DNA of 64,000 nt from NCBI GenBank assembly GCA_907165135.1, contig CAJRAX010000008.1, positions 2,501-66,500 on the forward strand, written 5' to 3'. The stretch's first letter is position 1. Each line of letters begins with the position of its first letter. The notes beneath the pieces were generated by a model that searched no databases, was not told where the DNA came from, and worked only from the letters and a program-made list of their open reading frames with translations. The position numbers and the translations under genes are program-made. This document shows positions 52,506 through 63,900 of this stretch, one piece after another. Source of the stretch: Oikopleura dioica. Taxonomy: Eukaryota > Chordata > Appendicularia > Copelata > Oikopleuridae.

Positions 52506-55500
52506 ATCGCGAGCCCAATTCTGACCAAATTTGGGTTCCTCAGATTTCTGTAAATAATGTAGGACAGCAATTTTTTGTTAATGTAAATATTTTTAACAGT
52601 CACGTGCGGTGTCTTGTAGACACAGGCGCCCAAATAAATATTATTTGTCACAAATACATCCCAAAAAACATAAAAATTGAAAAAACAAAAATAAATGTCG
52701 TTAACTATTCCGGTGGAAAAATTGATATTATCGGTAAGGTTGAAGCCGAGATAGTTATTGACGAAAAAATAAATGGTAAATCAACTTTTTACGTAGTTTC
52801 AAATGATTTTTGCCCGATTTTTGGTGTTCCAGCGCTTATTGATAATGAATTACTTATTAACCTCAAACGTAAACGCTTAATAAAAAACGGACCTGTGGAG
52901 AGATTTGCCTGTTTAAATGAAGTTACCGTTAATTCTTCAGTAAGTGACAATCATGAGGCGCAGATAAATTTAGAGGATGGGCCTTACAGTGCGTTATCAA
53001 GAGAAACATTTTCTTTCAGGCCGAAGTCAGAAACGATTATTGATCTTCATGTTCAAAATTTGGCATCACCAAAAAATCTTTTCTTTGAACATTCAAATTT
53101 AGGAGATTCAAAATTGCAATTGATTCCAAGTTTTCAGACCGTTGATAGTGATTCTCCAATTTTTCGATGTCTTGTTATAAATCCTACCGAGAGTAATATT
53201 AAAATTCACGCTGGTACAATTTACGTTAAGCTCGAGGAAGTTGTTGAGATTGCGAGAATAAGAAAAACGAGGAATAAAAATCTTGACAACCTCCAGGTCG
53301 GGCCAATTGATTCACACTCAGTCAAAAATAATTTTGATGCTCTTACTGATGAATTTTCATTTCTTTTTTTGGACAACGATGATCCACTTCCTGCGTGTAA
53401 TCTTGAAAAATTTTCGATTGAAACTGAGTCAAAACATCCCATTGCGGTTGCCCCGTACAGAACTCCATTCAGCCTTAGAAATGAAATGTGGTCGATGTTA
53501 AAACGAGACATGGAAAATGACATTATAGAACGATGTACCAGTCCATGGAATTCCCCTTGTTTGTTAGTTCGAAAAAAAGATGGCACATATCGGTTAGTGA
53601 TCGATTTTCGGCAATTGAATAATGTGACGTATCAACAGCATCATCCCTTGCCGAATCTCGAAGATAGTCTATCTTATCTGGAGAAAAGCAGAATTTTTAG
53701 CTCATTAGATTTGATAAAAGGATTTTACCAAATTTTAATCGAAGAAGATTCAAAGGATAAAACGGCTTTTAGTTGTGAATTTGGCCAATTTAGATTTAAG
53801 AGAATGCCGATGGGCGCGAAAAATAGCCCATCGCATTTTATGCGAATAATGGACAAGGTTTTAATGGGCACAGAGAAGACGCAAATCCTTGCGTACATGG
53901 ACGATCTTCTTTGCCATAGTGTAACCGAGGAGGATCATCTTCTCTGTCTCCGAAAATTTTTTACTATTTGCAGCGCTAATAATCTACGAATTCATTCACG
54001 AAAAGCACTATTTTTTCAAAAAACAGTTACTTTTTGTGGTTATGTTATAAGTAGCGGCAACGTTTACCCATCACGAGATAAGATTAAGGCAATCGAGAAA
54101 TTAGCTATTCCGAAGTCGAAAGAACAAGCTCAAAGTCTTTTTGGACTTTTAAATTTTCATAGACGATTTATCAAAAATTTTGCGGAAATTGCTTTGCCAA
54201 TAACGAAAACCTATAGAAATAATTTTTGCTGGACCGATGAAGCTACAGATGCACTCCACACACTCAAAAGATTAATTTGTGATAATTCGCTGAAATTGAA
54301 AATTGCCCCATCAGACGGCGGGATTTTTGTGCTCGAGACTGACGCAAGTAATTATGGATATGGCGGGGTTTTATATATTTGCGAGCAAAATAATAATCAA
54401 GAATCGCATTTTCATAATTCTGACTGTCTCTTACCGGTTATGTATAACAGTGGTAATTTTAATCAATCTCAAGTTAACTATACAATCATTGAAAAAGAGC
54501 TTCTTTCAGCAAAACTTTGCATGGAAAAATGGTCGGTTTATTTAGCATGTCGAGAATTTCACTGGATCACGGATAATAATAATATAAAATACATTAAAAC
54601 TCTTCGTACTTGTAACCAAAAATTAGCCAGATGGATAACTGATTTACAGTCGTTTTCATTTCGAGTGATTAGTAAATCATCAAGCAAAATGAAAATAAGT
54701 GATTATCTAAGCCGTCATTCAGCGTCTAATCTTACGGTCAATGCAATGAAACTGAATGAAAATCGTTTTCTCGAGCTCCAGAAACTTGATTCAACCCTTT
54801 CAGAAATACGAAAATTTTTAAACATCGATCGCTGGCCTAATAATCCTAAGAATGACATTGCGTTTTATCTTCTTCTTCGAGATAAGCTTGAAATATCAGA
54901 AACTGGTCTAATAGTGTATAAAGAAAGTAATAATATTTGTCGCGTTTGTGTTCCTCGAGAGCTTGAAATGGAGATTATCGAAAATTATCATAATTACTGT
55001 CATGCGGGAATAGACCAAATTTTTGCTAAAATCTCACTCAAATATATTTGGCCAAAGATGAAAATAGGAATAAGGGAGTTTATACGTAGTTGCTCATATT
55101 GTCAAAAAGACAAACCAAATTATCATCCAAATAGAGCCCCGACACTAACTTTTAAAACACCGACCGGCCCCTATCAAGTTTTTGGATTTGATTTAATTAC
55201 ATTGCCCCCAACTGATAGAGGAAATCGTTATGTTATGGTAATGGTAGATTTCTTCTCAAAATTTGGGTACTGTGAACCATTAACATCAAGAAATTCTCAT
55301 AATTTACTTTCGAAATTCAAAAATGTTATTTTCCGAAATCCATTTTTTCCGAAATATGTTGTTCTGGATAACGCCCGTGAACATTCTGAAATTGAAAATT
55401 TTATGATTCAAAATAATATTGAGCCACATTTTTCGCCTCCAAGACATCCACAAAGTAACGGGCAATGTGAAAATTTTAATAGAAATTTAAAAAGTCGATT

Positions 55501-57103
55501 GCGAGCTAAGTGTAATTATGAGAACTGGGATTTATGTCTTCAAGAGGTACTTCATGATATAAATAACTCTTCTCATTCTGTGACAGGTCTTTCGCCCTTT
55601 ACAATTCAAACAGGTTTTAGAAATCCCCATCATATTTTTGATAAGAATTTTCGAGAGTATAACGAAAGAGTAGAAATCAATTTTGAGTCAATTAAAAATC
55701 TTATCGACGAGGAAAAAAAAGCTAGACTTGGGAAATTTGCTAATCCATCATTTACCCCGTATAAAATTGGAGAAAAAGTTTTATTACGAAATTTTGATAA
55801 TAAAAAACCATCATTTTTCGGACCATTTGAGATCATTTCTGCTTCAAAAGAAGGAACATGGTACACTGTAAAATCAGGCAAACAGTCATTTAGGCGTCAC
55901 GCGGATGACCTTAAGAAATTTCATTCTCGTTTAGATAACCCTAGAATAAATAAAACCCTAGAACCAAAAATTCCTGAAATTGAACAAATTTTGCCAGACC
56001 CTATTTTTAGCAATGAGCCCCCGACTTTTTCTTATTTTTCTGCAGCATCATCCCGAGAAACCGATTCATTTGAGGCCAAAAAAGATATTGCCCTTGATAA
56101 ACTTTCATCGGCTTGCGTTGATAGAATTTTTGAAAATATTTTTTCTCAATTTATAGTCGATGCGCTTTCGGATAATGAAGAGGAGAGTTCTTCATCCTCA
56201 GAAGATGAAAGCTCTGTTATTTCTGTAATTGAAAACGAGGGTGAATTCGAGATTTTGGAACGAGATGAAATTGATAAGTTAAGCGGTATCTTGCCTAATC
56301 CAGTAAGGCAACTAGAATTTTCTACCGATTCAGAGTTTGAAATTGAAACAAACAGTGAGTTATGGGAAATAACCATCGATTCGGACCCTGAAACGGTAGA
56401 AAAGAGTCCTAAATTAATATCTTATGATAAACTACAATTGACGCAAAATGATCGGCTTGTCACTCCAAAAGACTCTGATATTGACCCAATAAGAAAACTT
56501 GCATATAAAGCCAAAAGAGAACGGGAATCTTCAAAAGACTCTGCCCCAAGCCCAAAAAAAGCAAATACAAATTTTGAATCAAATTTTTATGAAATTGAAA
56601 ACATGTCGATAGTGATTAAATTGGAAAATGAAAATATGGGATTTTTCGAAAAACTGGATCGGGAATATGAGGCCTTTGCCGCGGACATGATGGTCGAAAA
56701 TGGTTGTATTCTTAGGCTAAGTGAGCTTGCGAAAGATAATCTCATGTATATTTTATGGAAATTTGAAATTGAATTTTCGGAAACAGAAAATGTAGGAGAT
56801 TTAAGATTAAAAATTCGAGACTATATTCAATCAAATCATCCAAATTGGCGAAAAACGAATTCAGGAGACCTTCTCTTTTTTTCAATCTTGCATTTGAGAG
56901 AACGGAAGCGTCTCTCTGAATTAAACAAACCCGAGTTAAAAGTTTTGATAGCTCAATTTAATTTGTCTGAGAAGTGTATTCCTTCAAAACTGTCAAAAAA
57001 TGAATTATTAAGATTTATTGATGAAAAATTTCTCCTTCTTTTTCCAAATCATCCGCGAGAAAATAATGAGCTTATTTTTGAACCGAAAACAAATATTCAA
57101 TAG
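52427..57103 (+). CDS. pol: Element C pol polyprotein, 1558 aa from first ATG, intact
   Basis: A single open frame, -1 to gag. Retropepsin VDTGAQ is near residues 64-68, RT YMDD near 490, RNase H ETDAS near 636-640, the integrase HHCC finger (YHNYCHAG...CSYC) about 854-890, and D, D, E near 921, 981 and 1015. An acidic Ser-rich linker follows (about 1130-1360), then a basic KAKRERESSKD stretch, and two SAP-like units (about 1426-1490 and 1491-1558), each ending in a (S/E)N/GDLLF-ELIF type motif. I saw no canonical X_XXY_YYZ heptamer in the overlap, so pol may start at ATG 52427 or use a simpler A_AAA slip. The true start is uncertain; the rest is secure. Confidence 0.95.
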   Translation: MSKTWAHWPFLPGKICKRRSQRLKILDREPNSDQIWVPQISVNNVGQQFFVNVNIFNSHVRCLVDTGAQINIICHKYIPKNIKIEKTKINVVNYSGGKIDIIGKVEAEIVIDEKINGKSTFYVVSNDFCPIFGVPALIDNELLINLKRKRLIKNGPVERFACLNEVTVNSSVSDNHEAQINLEDGPYSALSRETFSFRPKSETIIDLHVQNLASPKNLFFEHSNLGDSKLQLIPSFQTVDSDSPIFRCLVINPTESNIKIHAGTIYVKLEEVVEIARIRKTRNKNLDNLQVGPIDSHSVKNNFDALTDEFSFLFLDNDDPLPACNLEKFSIETESKHPIAVAPYRTPFSLRNEMWSMLKRDMENDIIERCTSPWNSPCLLVRKKDGTYRLVIDFRQLNNVTYQQHHPLPNLEDSLSYLEKSRIFSSLDLIKGFYQILIEEDSKDKTAFSCEFGQFRFKRMPMGAKNSPSHFMRIMDKVLMGTEKTQILAYMDDLLCHSVTEEDHLLCLRKFFTICSANNLRIHSRKALFFQKTVTFCGYVISSGNVYPSRDKIKAIEKLAIPKSKEQAQSLFGLLNFHRRFIKNFAEIALPITKTYRNNFCWTDEATDALHTLKRLICDNSLKLKIAPSDGGIFVLETDASNYGYGGVLYICEQNNNQESHFHNSDCLLPVMYNSGNFNQSQVNYTIIEKELLSAKLCMEKWSVYLACREFHWITDNNNIKYIKTLRTCNQKLARWITDLQSFSFRVISKSSSKMKISDYLSRHSASNLTVNAMKLNENRFLELQKLDSTLSEIRKFLNIDRWPNNPKNDIAFYLLLRDKLEISETGLIVYKESNNICRVCVPRELEMEIIENYHNYCHAGIDQIFAKISLKYIWPKMKIGIREFIRSCSYCQKDKPNYHPNRAPTLTFKTPTGPYQVFGFDLITLPPTDRGNRYVMVMVDFFSKFGYCEPLTSRNSHNLLSKFKNVIFRNPFFPKYVVLDNAREHSEIENFMIQNNIEPHFSPPRHPQSNGQCENFNRNLKSRLRAKCNYENWDLCLQEVLHDINNSSHSVTGLSPFTIQTGFRNPHHIFDKNFREYNERVEINFESIKNLIDEEKKARLGKFANPSFTPYKIGEKVLLRNFDNKKPSFFGPFEIISASKEGTWYTVKSGKQSFRRHADDLKKFHSRLDNPRINKTLEPKIPEIEQILPDPIFSNEPPTFSYFSAASSRETDSFEAKKDIALDKLSSACVDRIFENIFSQFIVDALSDNEEESSSSSEDESSVISVIENEGEFEILERDEIDKLSGILPNPVRQLEFSTDSEFEIETNSELWEITIDSDPETVEKSPKLISYDKLQLTQNDRLVTPKDSDIDPIRKLAYKAKRERESSKDSAPSPKKANTNFESNFYEIENMSIVIKLENENMGFFEKLDREYEAFAADMMVENGCILRLSELAKDNLMYILWKFEIEFSETENVGDLRLKIRDYIQSNHPNWRKTNSGDLLFFSILHLRERKRLSELNKPELKVLIAQFNLSEKCIPSKLSKNELLRFIDEKFLLLFPNHPRENNELIFEPKTNIQ

Positions 57104-57170
57104 TTCTTGATAAATCGATGAATACAAAAAAAAAAAATAATAGAAAAAAAAAAAATCAATAAAAAAAAAT

Positions 57171-57187
57171 CCCTGGCGTGGCCATAC
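57171..57187 (+). promoter_or_regulatory. Pre-3'LTR motif of C (polypurine-tract position)
   Basis: CCCTGGCGTGGCCATAC directly before the 3' LTR, preceded by A-rich sequence (57124-57170). CCCTGGCGTGGCCAT is identical in element A although the surrounding DNA is unrelated. Its reverse complement contains TGGCCACGCCA, 9 of 11 bases like TGACCATGCCA just after the 5' LTR (51388-51398). Confidence 0.5.
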
Positions 57188-58236
57188 TAATATCGATCAA
57201 GGCAGGAACAGAAAAAATAAAAATTGAATATCTCTTTCACGGCCGACTTTCGTCAATTTGGATTGATTTTTGTAAAAATTCACAGATAAATTGCTGCTGT
57301 TTATTTTGCCTTGAACCCTTAACTAAGTGGGTAATTTATGAAAATTAATTTAAGTTAATTCTAGTTAATTAAGGGTTCAGGGATTAATTTTCAGTAGTGG
57401 TTTGGGAGTTTAGGTTTCTCTGGCGCTACGGTGCTTTCACAATTTCAATTGCATGAAAAAGGATGATAGTTAAAACGCATCAACAATCACAATATCAATT
57501 TCTCTTATCTTTGGAAAAATTATACTCTTCCTTGATTTCAGTTTTATTTAATATTTACTGGTTATTATTTACTGCAACGATTCTCGCTGGATTTCTTCTT
57601 GATGGAACTTGCTGTATGTTTACATCCACTAGCTGAGTTCCGCATTGCGGCTTGACACTGTGACTCCGTGCGCCGCGGGATGGCGGTGTCTGTAAGTGCT
57701 CCTGGTAGGCGAAGGTTTTATGAATCCTTTTTCGGCTCGAATTTAGATCGACTGGTCATCCTTCTACTTTAACGACGAAAATGCACTTTCTTCAACCTCG
57801 ACGGCAACTGCTTCTACGACAACAACGACAAAACCGACAAATACAAGATGGAAATGGACAAACGCTCTGGACAGACGACGAAAATGGAACTGGACTTGCT
57901 TACGAATCTTTATCAAAGTGTGATATGGTCACATAGTGAGAAGTTGATCACTTTGATAAAATTGGAATGGAATTGCTGCTTATTATGGAAAATCGGATGA
58001 ACTTGAATGGCGGTAGCGAAAGCGACTTGCCATATTTGGAAAGAAAAACAACTGCGCGAAAGGCGCTTCACCATATTTGGAAACAAAAACATCTGCGCAA
58101 AAAGCGAAATTTGAAAATTTGAAAAATCGAAAATCAGTCTCTTTCATCAACCAAATAATATAGCAGCATTCCGAATTTTCTTGTGTTTTCTTTCGCAAGT
58201 CGCAGTTAGCTTAGAGATAAGGACAAGACGGTATCA
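57188..58236 (+). repeat. Element C 3' LTR
   Basis: 1049 bp, same length as the 5' LTR, ending GGTATCA and followed by the ATAAC duplication and satellite. Confidence 0.92.
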
Positions 58237-59259
58237 ATAACGATGACCATCGAAAAAAAAAATTTTTTTTTTGATTTTTTTTTCTGTTGTGTTTGAGAGC
58301 CTCAGAATCAACCAAAATGACACTCGGGAGACAACAGAAACGCTGCAAATAAAATAAGGGCAAAAAACGAAATTTCAAAATTTTGACCTCGTTTTTGGGC
58401 GATTTATCATAACGATGACCATCGAAAATAATTTTTTTTTTTTGGTTTTTTTTTCTGTTGGGTTTGAGAGGCTCAGAACTAACAAAAATGATACTCGGAG
58501 ACGGCAGAAACGCTGCAGATAAAATAAGGGCAAAAAACGAACTTTCAAAATTTTGTTCTCAATTTTGGGCGATTCATGATAACGATGACCATCGAAAAAA
58601 AATTTTTTTTTTTGAATTTTTTTTTCTGTTAGGTTTTAGAGGCTTAAAATCAACCAAAATGACGCTCGGGAGACGGCAGAAACGCTGCTAATAAAATTAG
58701 GGCAAAAAACGAAATTTCAAAATTTTGACCTCGTTTTTGGGCGATTCATTGTAACGATGACCATCGAAAAAAAAATTTTTTTTTGATTTTTTTTTCTGTT
58801 GGAATTAAGAGGCTCAGAATCAACCAAAATGACACTCGGAAGACGGCAGAAACGCTGCAAATAAAATAAGGGCAAAAAACGAAATTTCAAAATTTTGACC
58901 TCGTTTTTGGGCGATTCATGATAACGATGACCATCGAAAAAAAAAATTTTTTTTTTGATTTTTTTTTCTGTTGGGTTTGAGAGGCTCAGAATCAACCAAA
59001 ATGACGCTCGGGGGACGGCAGAAACGCTGCAAATAAAATTAGGGCAAAAAACGAAATTTCAAAATTTTGACCTCGTTTTTGGGCGATTCATGATAACGAT
59101 GACCATCGAAAAAAAATTTTTTTTTTGGTTTTTTTTTCTGTTGTGTTTGAGAGCCTCAGAATCAACCAAAATGACACTCGGGAGACAACAGAAACGCTGC
59201 AAATAAAATTAGGGCAAAAAAGAAATTTCAAAATTTTGACCTCGTTTTTGGGCGATTCA
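58237..59259. repeat. ~170-bp satellite array, block 3 (about 6 units)
   Basis: The same monomers as blocks 1 and 2, slightly more diverged (CTGTTAGGTTTTAGAGGC, TCATTGTAACG). It lies between element C and element B2 and ends in GATTCA directly before the B2 LTR. Confidence 0.93.
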
Positions 59260-60810
59260 TGATACAAACTCTAGTCCTGATTGCAATTAAAATCTAATAA
59301 TCAAATTTAATTTATGTTCTGCAAGAAAATCCAACAAAAAATTTTTTGCTTTCGCGGTTTTTTGTTTATTATGAGACTGATTTCATTTTTGGCGGTGAGC
59401 GAAATTGCAGGAAAGGCGCAGCTGCAAGTTCATAAATAAGAAAACAATAACAGCACGCTCACAAAGCGTGATCAAAACAAGGACAAGTTCACCAAAGTTC
59501 TTCCGGTCGATCAATAAGAGATCCATTTCAGATCAAATTCTTGCGCTGGAGCCGGGTTCTCGCAGCATTTTTTGTTTCGTGTATGGCGAACAGGTGAAGG
59601 GTTGAACAATAATTCAGCAAACGGCGCGCCAAATTGTCGCAGAATAAAATAAGAAAGATTAAAACAAGCATAAAGAAAGATTATAATTTAAATTGGCCAG
59701 TAATTAAAATTATAATTTTACGAAAGGGATGAAATATTTTTTTGATTTTTTGATTATTTTTTTAAAAAGGAATAACATAAATTACAGAAAAAGAGACATT
59801 AAAAATTACGATAAAATAAATTATATACAGAGTCAAAATAAACTCTGGCTCACCTTGCGATGCTTATTGACGCGGTTTGCTGTACGCGCTACTTTGCGTC
59901 AAGCCCTATCGAAGACAGGGAATCGCAGGGTGCCCAAGTATCTGCAGCTTGAAGCTTGCCATCCGGCCCGCCCATGGGTGCCATTTGGAGTTAATTTTGA
60001 AGAGTTGGCGAGGCGGTAGAACTCGCATCCGCGTCGAGAGCAATCGTCGTTGATTTCCAAAGAGGAACAGAATGAAATAAAGCCGCAAGCTAGTTATTTA
60101 AGAAAATTAACCCTCGAACACTTGGGTCTAGTTGCTAATCAAGAATTTTAATTAAAATTAACCCTCGAACTCTCGGGCTATTTTTAAGGAGAGAAGAGAA
60201 GAATTCAGCAATTTTAAAGAAAATTAACCCTCGAACACTCGGGTTAAAAAAGTAATCAGGAATTTTCTATAAAATAAAGTTAACCCTCGAACACTCGGGT
60301 TTTCATGCCAAATTTTTAATCAATAATAACGAGCAATAAGTAAATGAGCATGCGCAATTTCGAACGTGCGGTAAGGACGATATTTCATTTTGGAATTTTG
60401 GGAACTAAGCGACAAAATTTTGAAGCCTTTTGGATGTGTAATAATAATTGTACAGTTATTTTATATGCACGCGTACGTGCTGTAAAATCCTAATAGTTGC
60501 CGCTTAATCTTTATCCCTAACCGAAGCTTCAATGGGAAGCATTTTCAAAGAGTCGGCCGCTCGCTGGCTTTAGAGGTCTACTGAGGTTCTAGCTCCGTAG
60601 CAGACATAAAACCGCGAGAAGACCTTTTACCGTGGTGAGATGGAGTTTTTGGACCGTGAAGAGACGTTTTTGGGCGGAAATTTCGACGCCATCTTTTAAA
60701 AATTTGTTGTGTGAATTTGGGGAGTATTTTGAGGCTTAGTTTGAGCTCAATTTCGCCGGTGACAGTTATCAAAGATTTTTTTTTCTCTCTTTTTTTCCGG
60801 TATTGTATCA
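59260..60810 (-). repeat. Element B2 3' LTR
   Basis: 1551 bp, TGATACAA...TTGTATCA, with the hairpin array (from 60107), the promoter block (about 60459-60522) and the pre-LTR motif at 60811-60829. The left flank ATTCA would be one half of a 5-bp target duplication. Confidence 0.94.
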
Positions 60811-60953
60811 CTGTGACCACTCATGGGTCCGGAACTATTTTTCTTCCATTCTTTTTTGCCAGTGAATACAATCATTTTTTCCCGGAAAGATACTGTTTAA
60901 AAAGCGTGGCTAATTGAGCTCAAGCCACAAAATACTTTTTGTAATTATCTAAT

Positions 60954-63900
60954 CTAAACAGCCGTTTCTGGACTAAAAATGAGTTCACCATTGGCGCGCT
61001 CATGATTTGGAAATTTATCGGAAAAAAATTGATCGATAAGCTCTCTCGCTTCGTATTTTCTGAGATGATAAACACCTTTTATATCGTGAAAAGCGGCGAG
61101 CGCTTTTAATTCTGGTTTACTAAACTCGCTTAATTTTGTTGGCTTAAGAACTAGAAAAACTCCGTAAAATAAAAACTCTCCGTTAGAAGCTTTTTTCCAA
61201 AATTTAAAATTTTGCTGAATATGATTTCTTACTCTTACTTTTAATTCGGAAAAATCGTCTCTATCCCAATGTTCTAATTCAAATTTATCAGCTATGTATT
61301 TGAGCATTAGAAATGATAGCTCACTGAGCTTGCAAAAAATGCCTTTATCGACAGACATATTTTGCTTGCACTGTTCATAAATTTGGTCAAATTGTTCAAA
61401 AAGTTCCTGGTTTTCATTTTGTAATTTAAAATTTATCGAAAAATCCATTCTGTTAGTTTCTCCGCCTAGTGCTATTTCAAAATTGTCACTGTCTAGAATC
61501 TGACATTTTTTGCCAGAAGGCCCCGAAGAAGAGTCTTTAGAAGACTCTCTTTCGCGTTTTTTAGGGTTAGACGGATTATGACTTACATCTAATTGATCAA
61601 AACTGGTAAGATTAGGGGGAATGATCTTGGTCTCTGTTTCGGTAATGCGCTCAAGGTTTTGATTATCTAAACTTGAGCTTTCGGATGTTTCAACATAATT
61701 TTGGACTTGATCATTATTAACTATCGGGGAATCTACAGAAGTAGGGCTATTGTTATCGGATTTTTTGGGCGTATTGAGATCGGAAAATGAAAATTTTTTA
61801 TTGATATTTTGAGGTACCGGGCTATTTTGGTCGGAGTTTTCTGAAGAATCAAGGTCCGAAAAAGTAATTTTCTTGCGGATATTCTGGGGCTTTGGGGCTA
61901 AACTAGGGGTATTATGCGGAGGAACCGGCTCTCTCGTCTCGGGCGCAGCATTGCTCGGAATCGGCTCTGCCTGGGCTTCACAGCCGTCATCAGTTATTTT
62001 GGGCTGAAAACTGATTTTCTTAGGAAATTTTAGCATGACAATTGGGTCAATAAGAGCCTGATCCGGATTCTCATTTCCAAAATCACTATCTGAACTCGTC
62101 TTAAGGTCGTCAATCGAAGTCGTCATCTTTTCGGACTCTGTACTCCTTTGGTCGAATTCAGAGCAATTTTCAGAGACAGGGTCTGAAATTTCATTCGGCG
62201 ACTGTACAATCTTTTCATTGGAGCTTCTACTTTCGGACCTCTCACGATAATTTATTTCTTTCGATTCAAGTTCCTCGTTTATTTCTTTTTCAGAAATAAG
62301 TGTTGCCTCAGAAAATTCATTTGCTCTAGGAGCGCTCACAGCTACAGGGATAAACAAGTCCTCCTCATCTTCTGACTCAAATTCCAGTTGCGGTAACAAA
62401 TTAGAACGCACAATCTCTGGCGCTAACTCAGCAGTTTCATCCGCATTTTCATCAACAATCTTCCCCCCTTTCGGCTCAATAAATTTCCTTAGATCACAAC
62501 CGTGTCTTTTATACTCATTGCCGGTTTTTGAATCCTTCAGAGTATACCAGGTTGATTTCGGAGATTTGTCAACGATCAGAAAGGGCCCGACAAATGGTGG
62601 AAAACGCAACTTCAGATTTTTCATTAAAACTTTCGAACCAATTTCATATTCGACGTAGTGAGAATTGCTATATTTTTCGACTCTCTTATTCTTTTCCATT
62701 TCAATCTTTTGCTGTATTTTCTCAAAATCAATGTCAATCCTTTCTCCGTACTTTCTAAAAAGCGGATCATTTGGATTGTGGACTTCAGCGACGCCGGTTT
62801 CAATTTGAAAAGGGCTGAACTCAGAGACGGAATGGATACTTCCATTTATCGCATGAATAACTTCATAGATATGGCGATCCCAATTATTCATTTCACAACA
62901 CGCGCGAAGACGAGCTTTTATAGTACGATTGACAACTTCGATACCACCGTTAGTTTGAGGATGATACGGCGGGCTCAATTTATGTTCGATTCCTTTTTCT
63001 TTCAAAAACTCAGCTACTCCGTAGAATTCAGTTCCGTTATCAGAAAGCACGCTTTTTGGAATGTGTGGAATAGCAAAAATAATCCTTTTGAATTTTTCCA
63101 AGACTTCGATTTTATTTTTGGATGCAAGAGGCTCCGCGTAAACTTTTTTTGAGAAAAGATCAACTGCTGTCAAACAAAATTGCATATCATCGTCTGTCGG
63201 TCTCAAGGGCCCGATTAAGTCAATTGCAAGGCTCTGGAAGGGAGCAACAGGGGTCACACTTTTTCCGAGAGGTGGACGGTTCGGATGAGTATTTGGCTTA
63301 GCCGCTTGGCAATGCGCGCATGATCGAATAAATTCCGCGACCGACTCGCGCATGCCGGGCCAAATATATTTTGCCGAGAGCTTTTTAAAACAAATATCGA
63401 TACCTTCATGAGCTGGCTCATGGTAATTCTGGACAATCGAAAGAACGAGCTGATCTGGAACACACGTGCGAGTTTGACCGACAAAGTCGAGAAGCGCGAG
63501 GCGCCCATCTTCTTCGATTTTTAAATTATCTCGATGTAATTTATAGAAGACGATTTTCCTATCTGTAGTTAAATTTGGCCAACGATCAATTTTAACGAAT
63601 TTTAAAACTTCAGCAAGAGTTGGATCAAGGAGCTGAAAATGAACGAAATCCCCTTCCGAAAAGTTTATTTCGCTGATAATAGCTTTTTCGGTTTTTCTTT
63701 CGAGCGGCTAAGATAGTCGCTAATTTTCATGTCTCTCGATTTGCGCTGAATTGGATTAAATGAGAACCCTTGGATATTCATTATCCAGCGCTGGATCTTA
63801 CGATTACTCGTTTTTAGAGAATTGATAAATCTTAAGCATGAATTATCCACCAACCAGTCAAATTGAGTAAACAATAAATAGGGCGCCCAGCGTTCCATAC

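Larger units (their letters stand above)
50336..58236 (+). mobile_element. LTR retrotransposon C (Ty3/gypsy type), 7.9 kb, apparently complete
   Basis: Two LTRs of 1049 bp (TAATATCG...GTATCA), 5-bp target duplication ATAAC (50331-50335, 58237-58241) within the satellite word CATGATAACGATG, and open gag and pol. The LTRs differ by only a few substitutions (for example AATAATA/AATTATA, CCAGACGG/CAAGACGG). This is the most intact element of the window and could be active. Confidence 0.95.
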
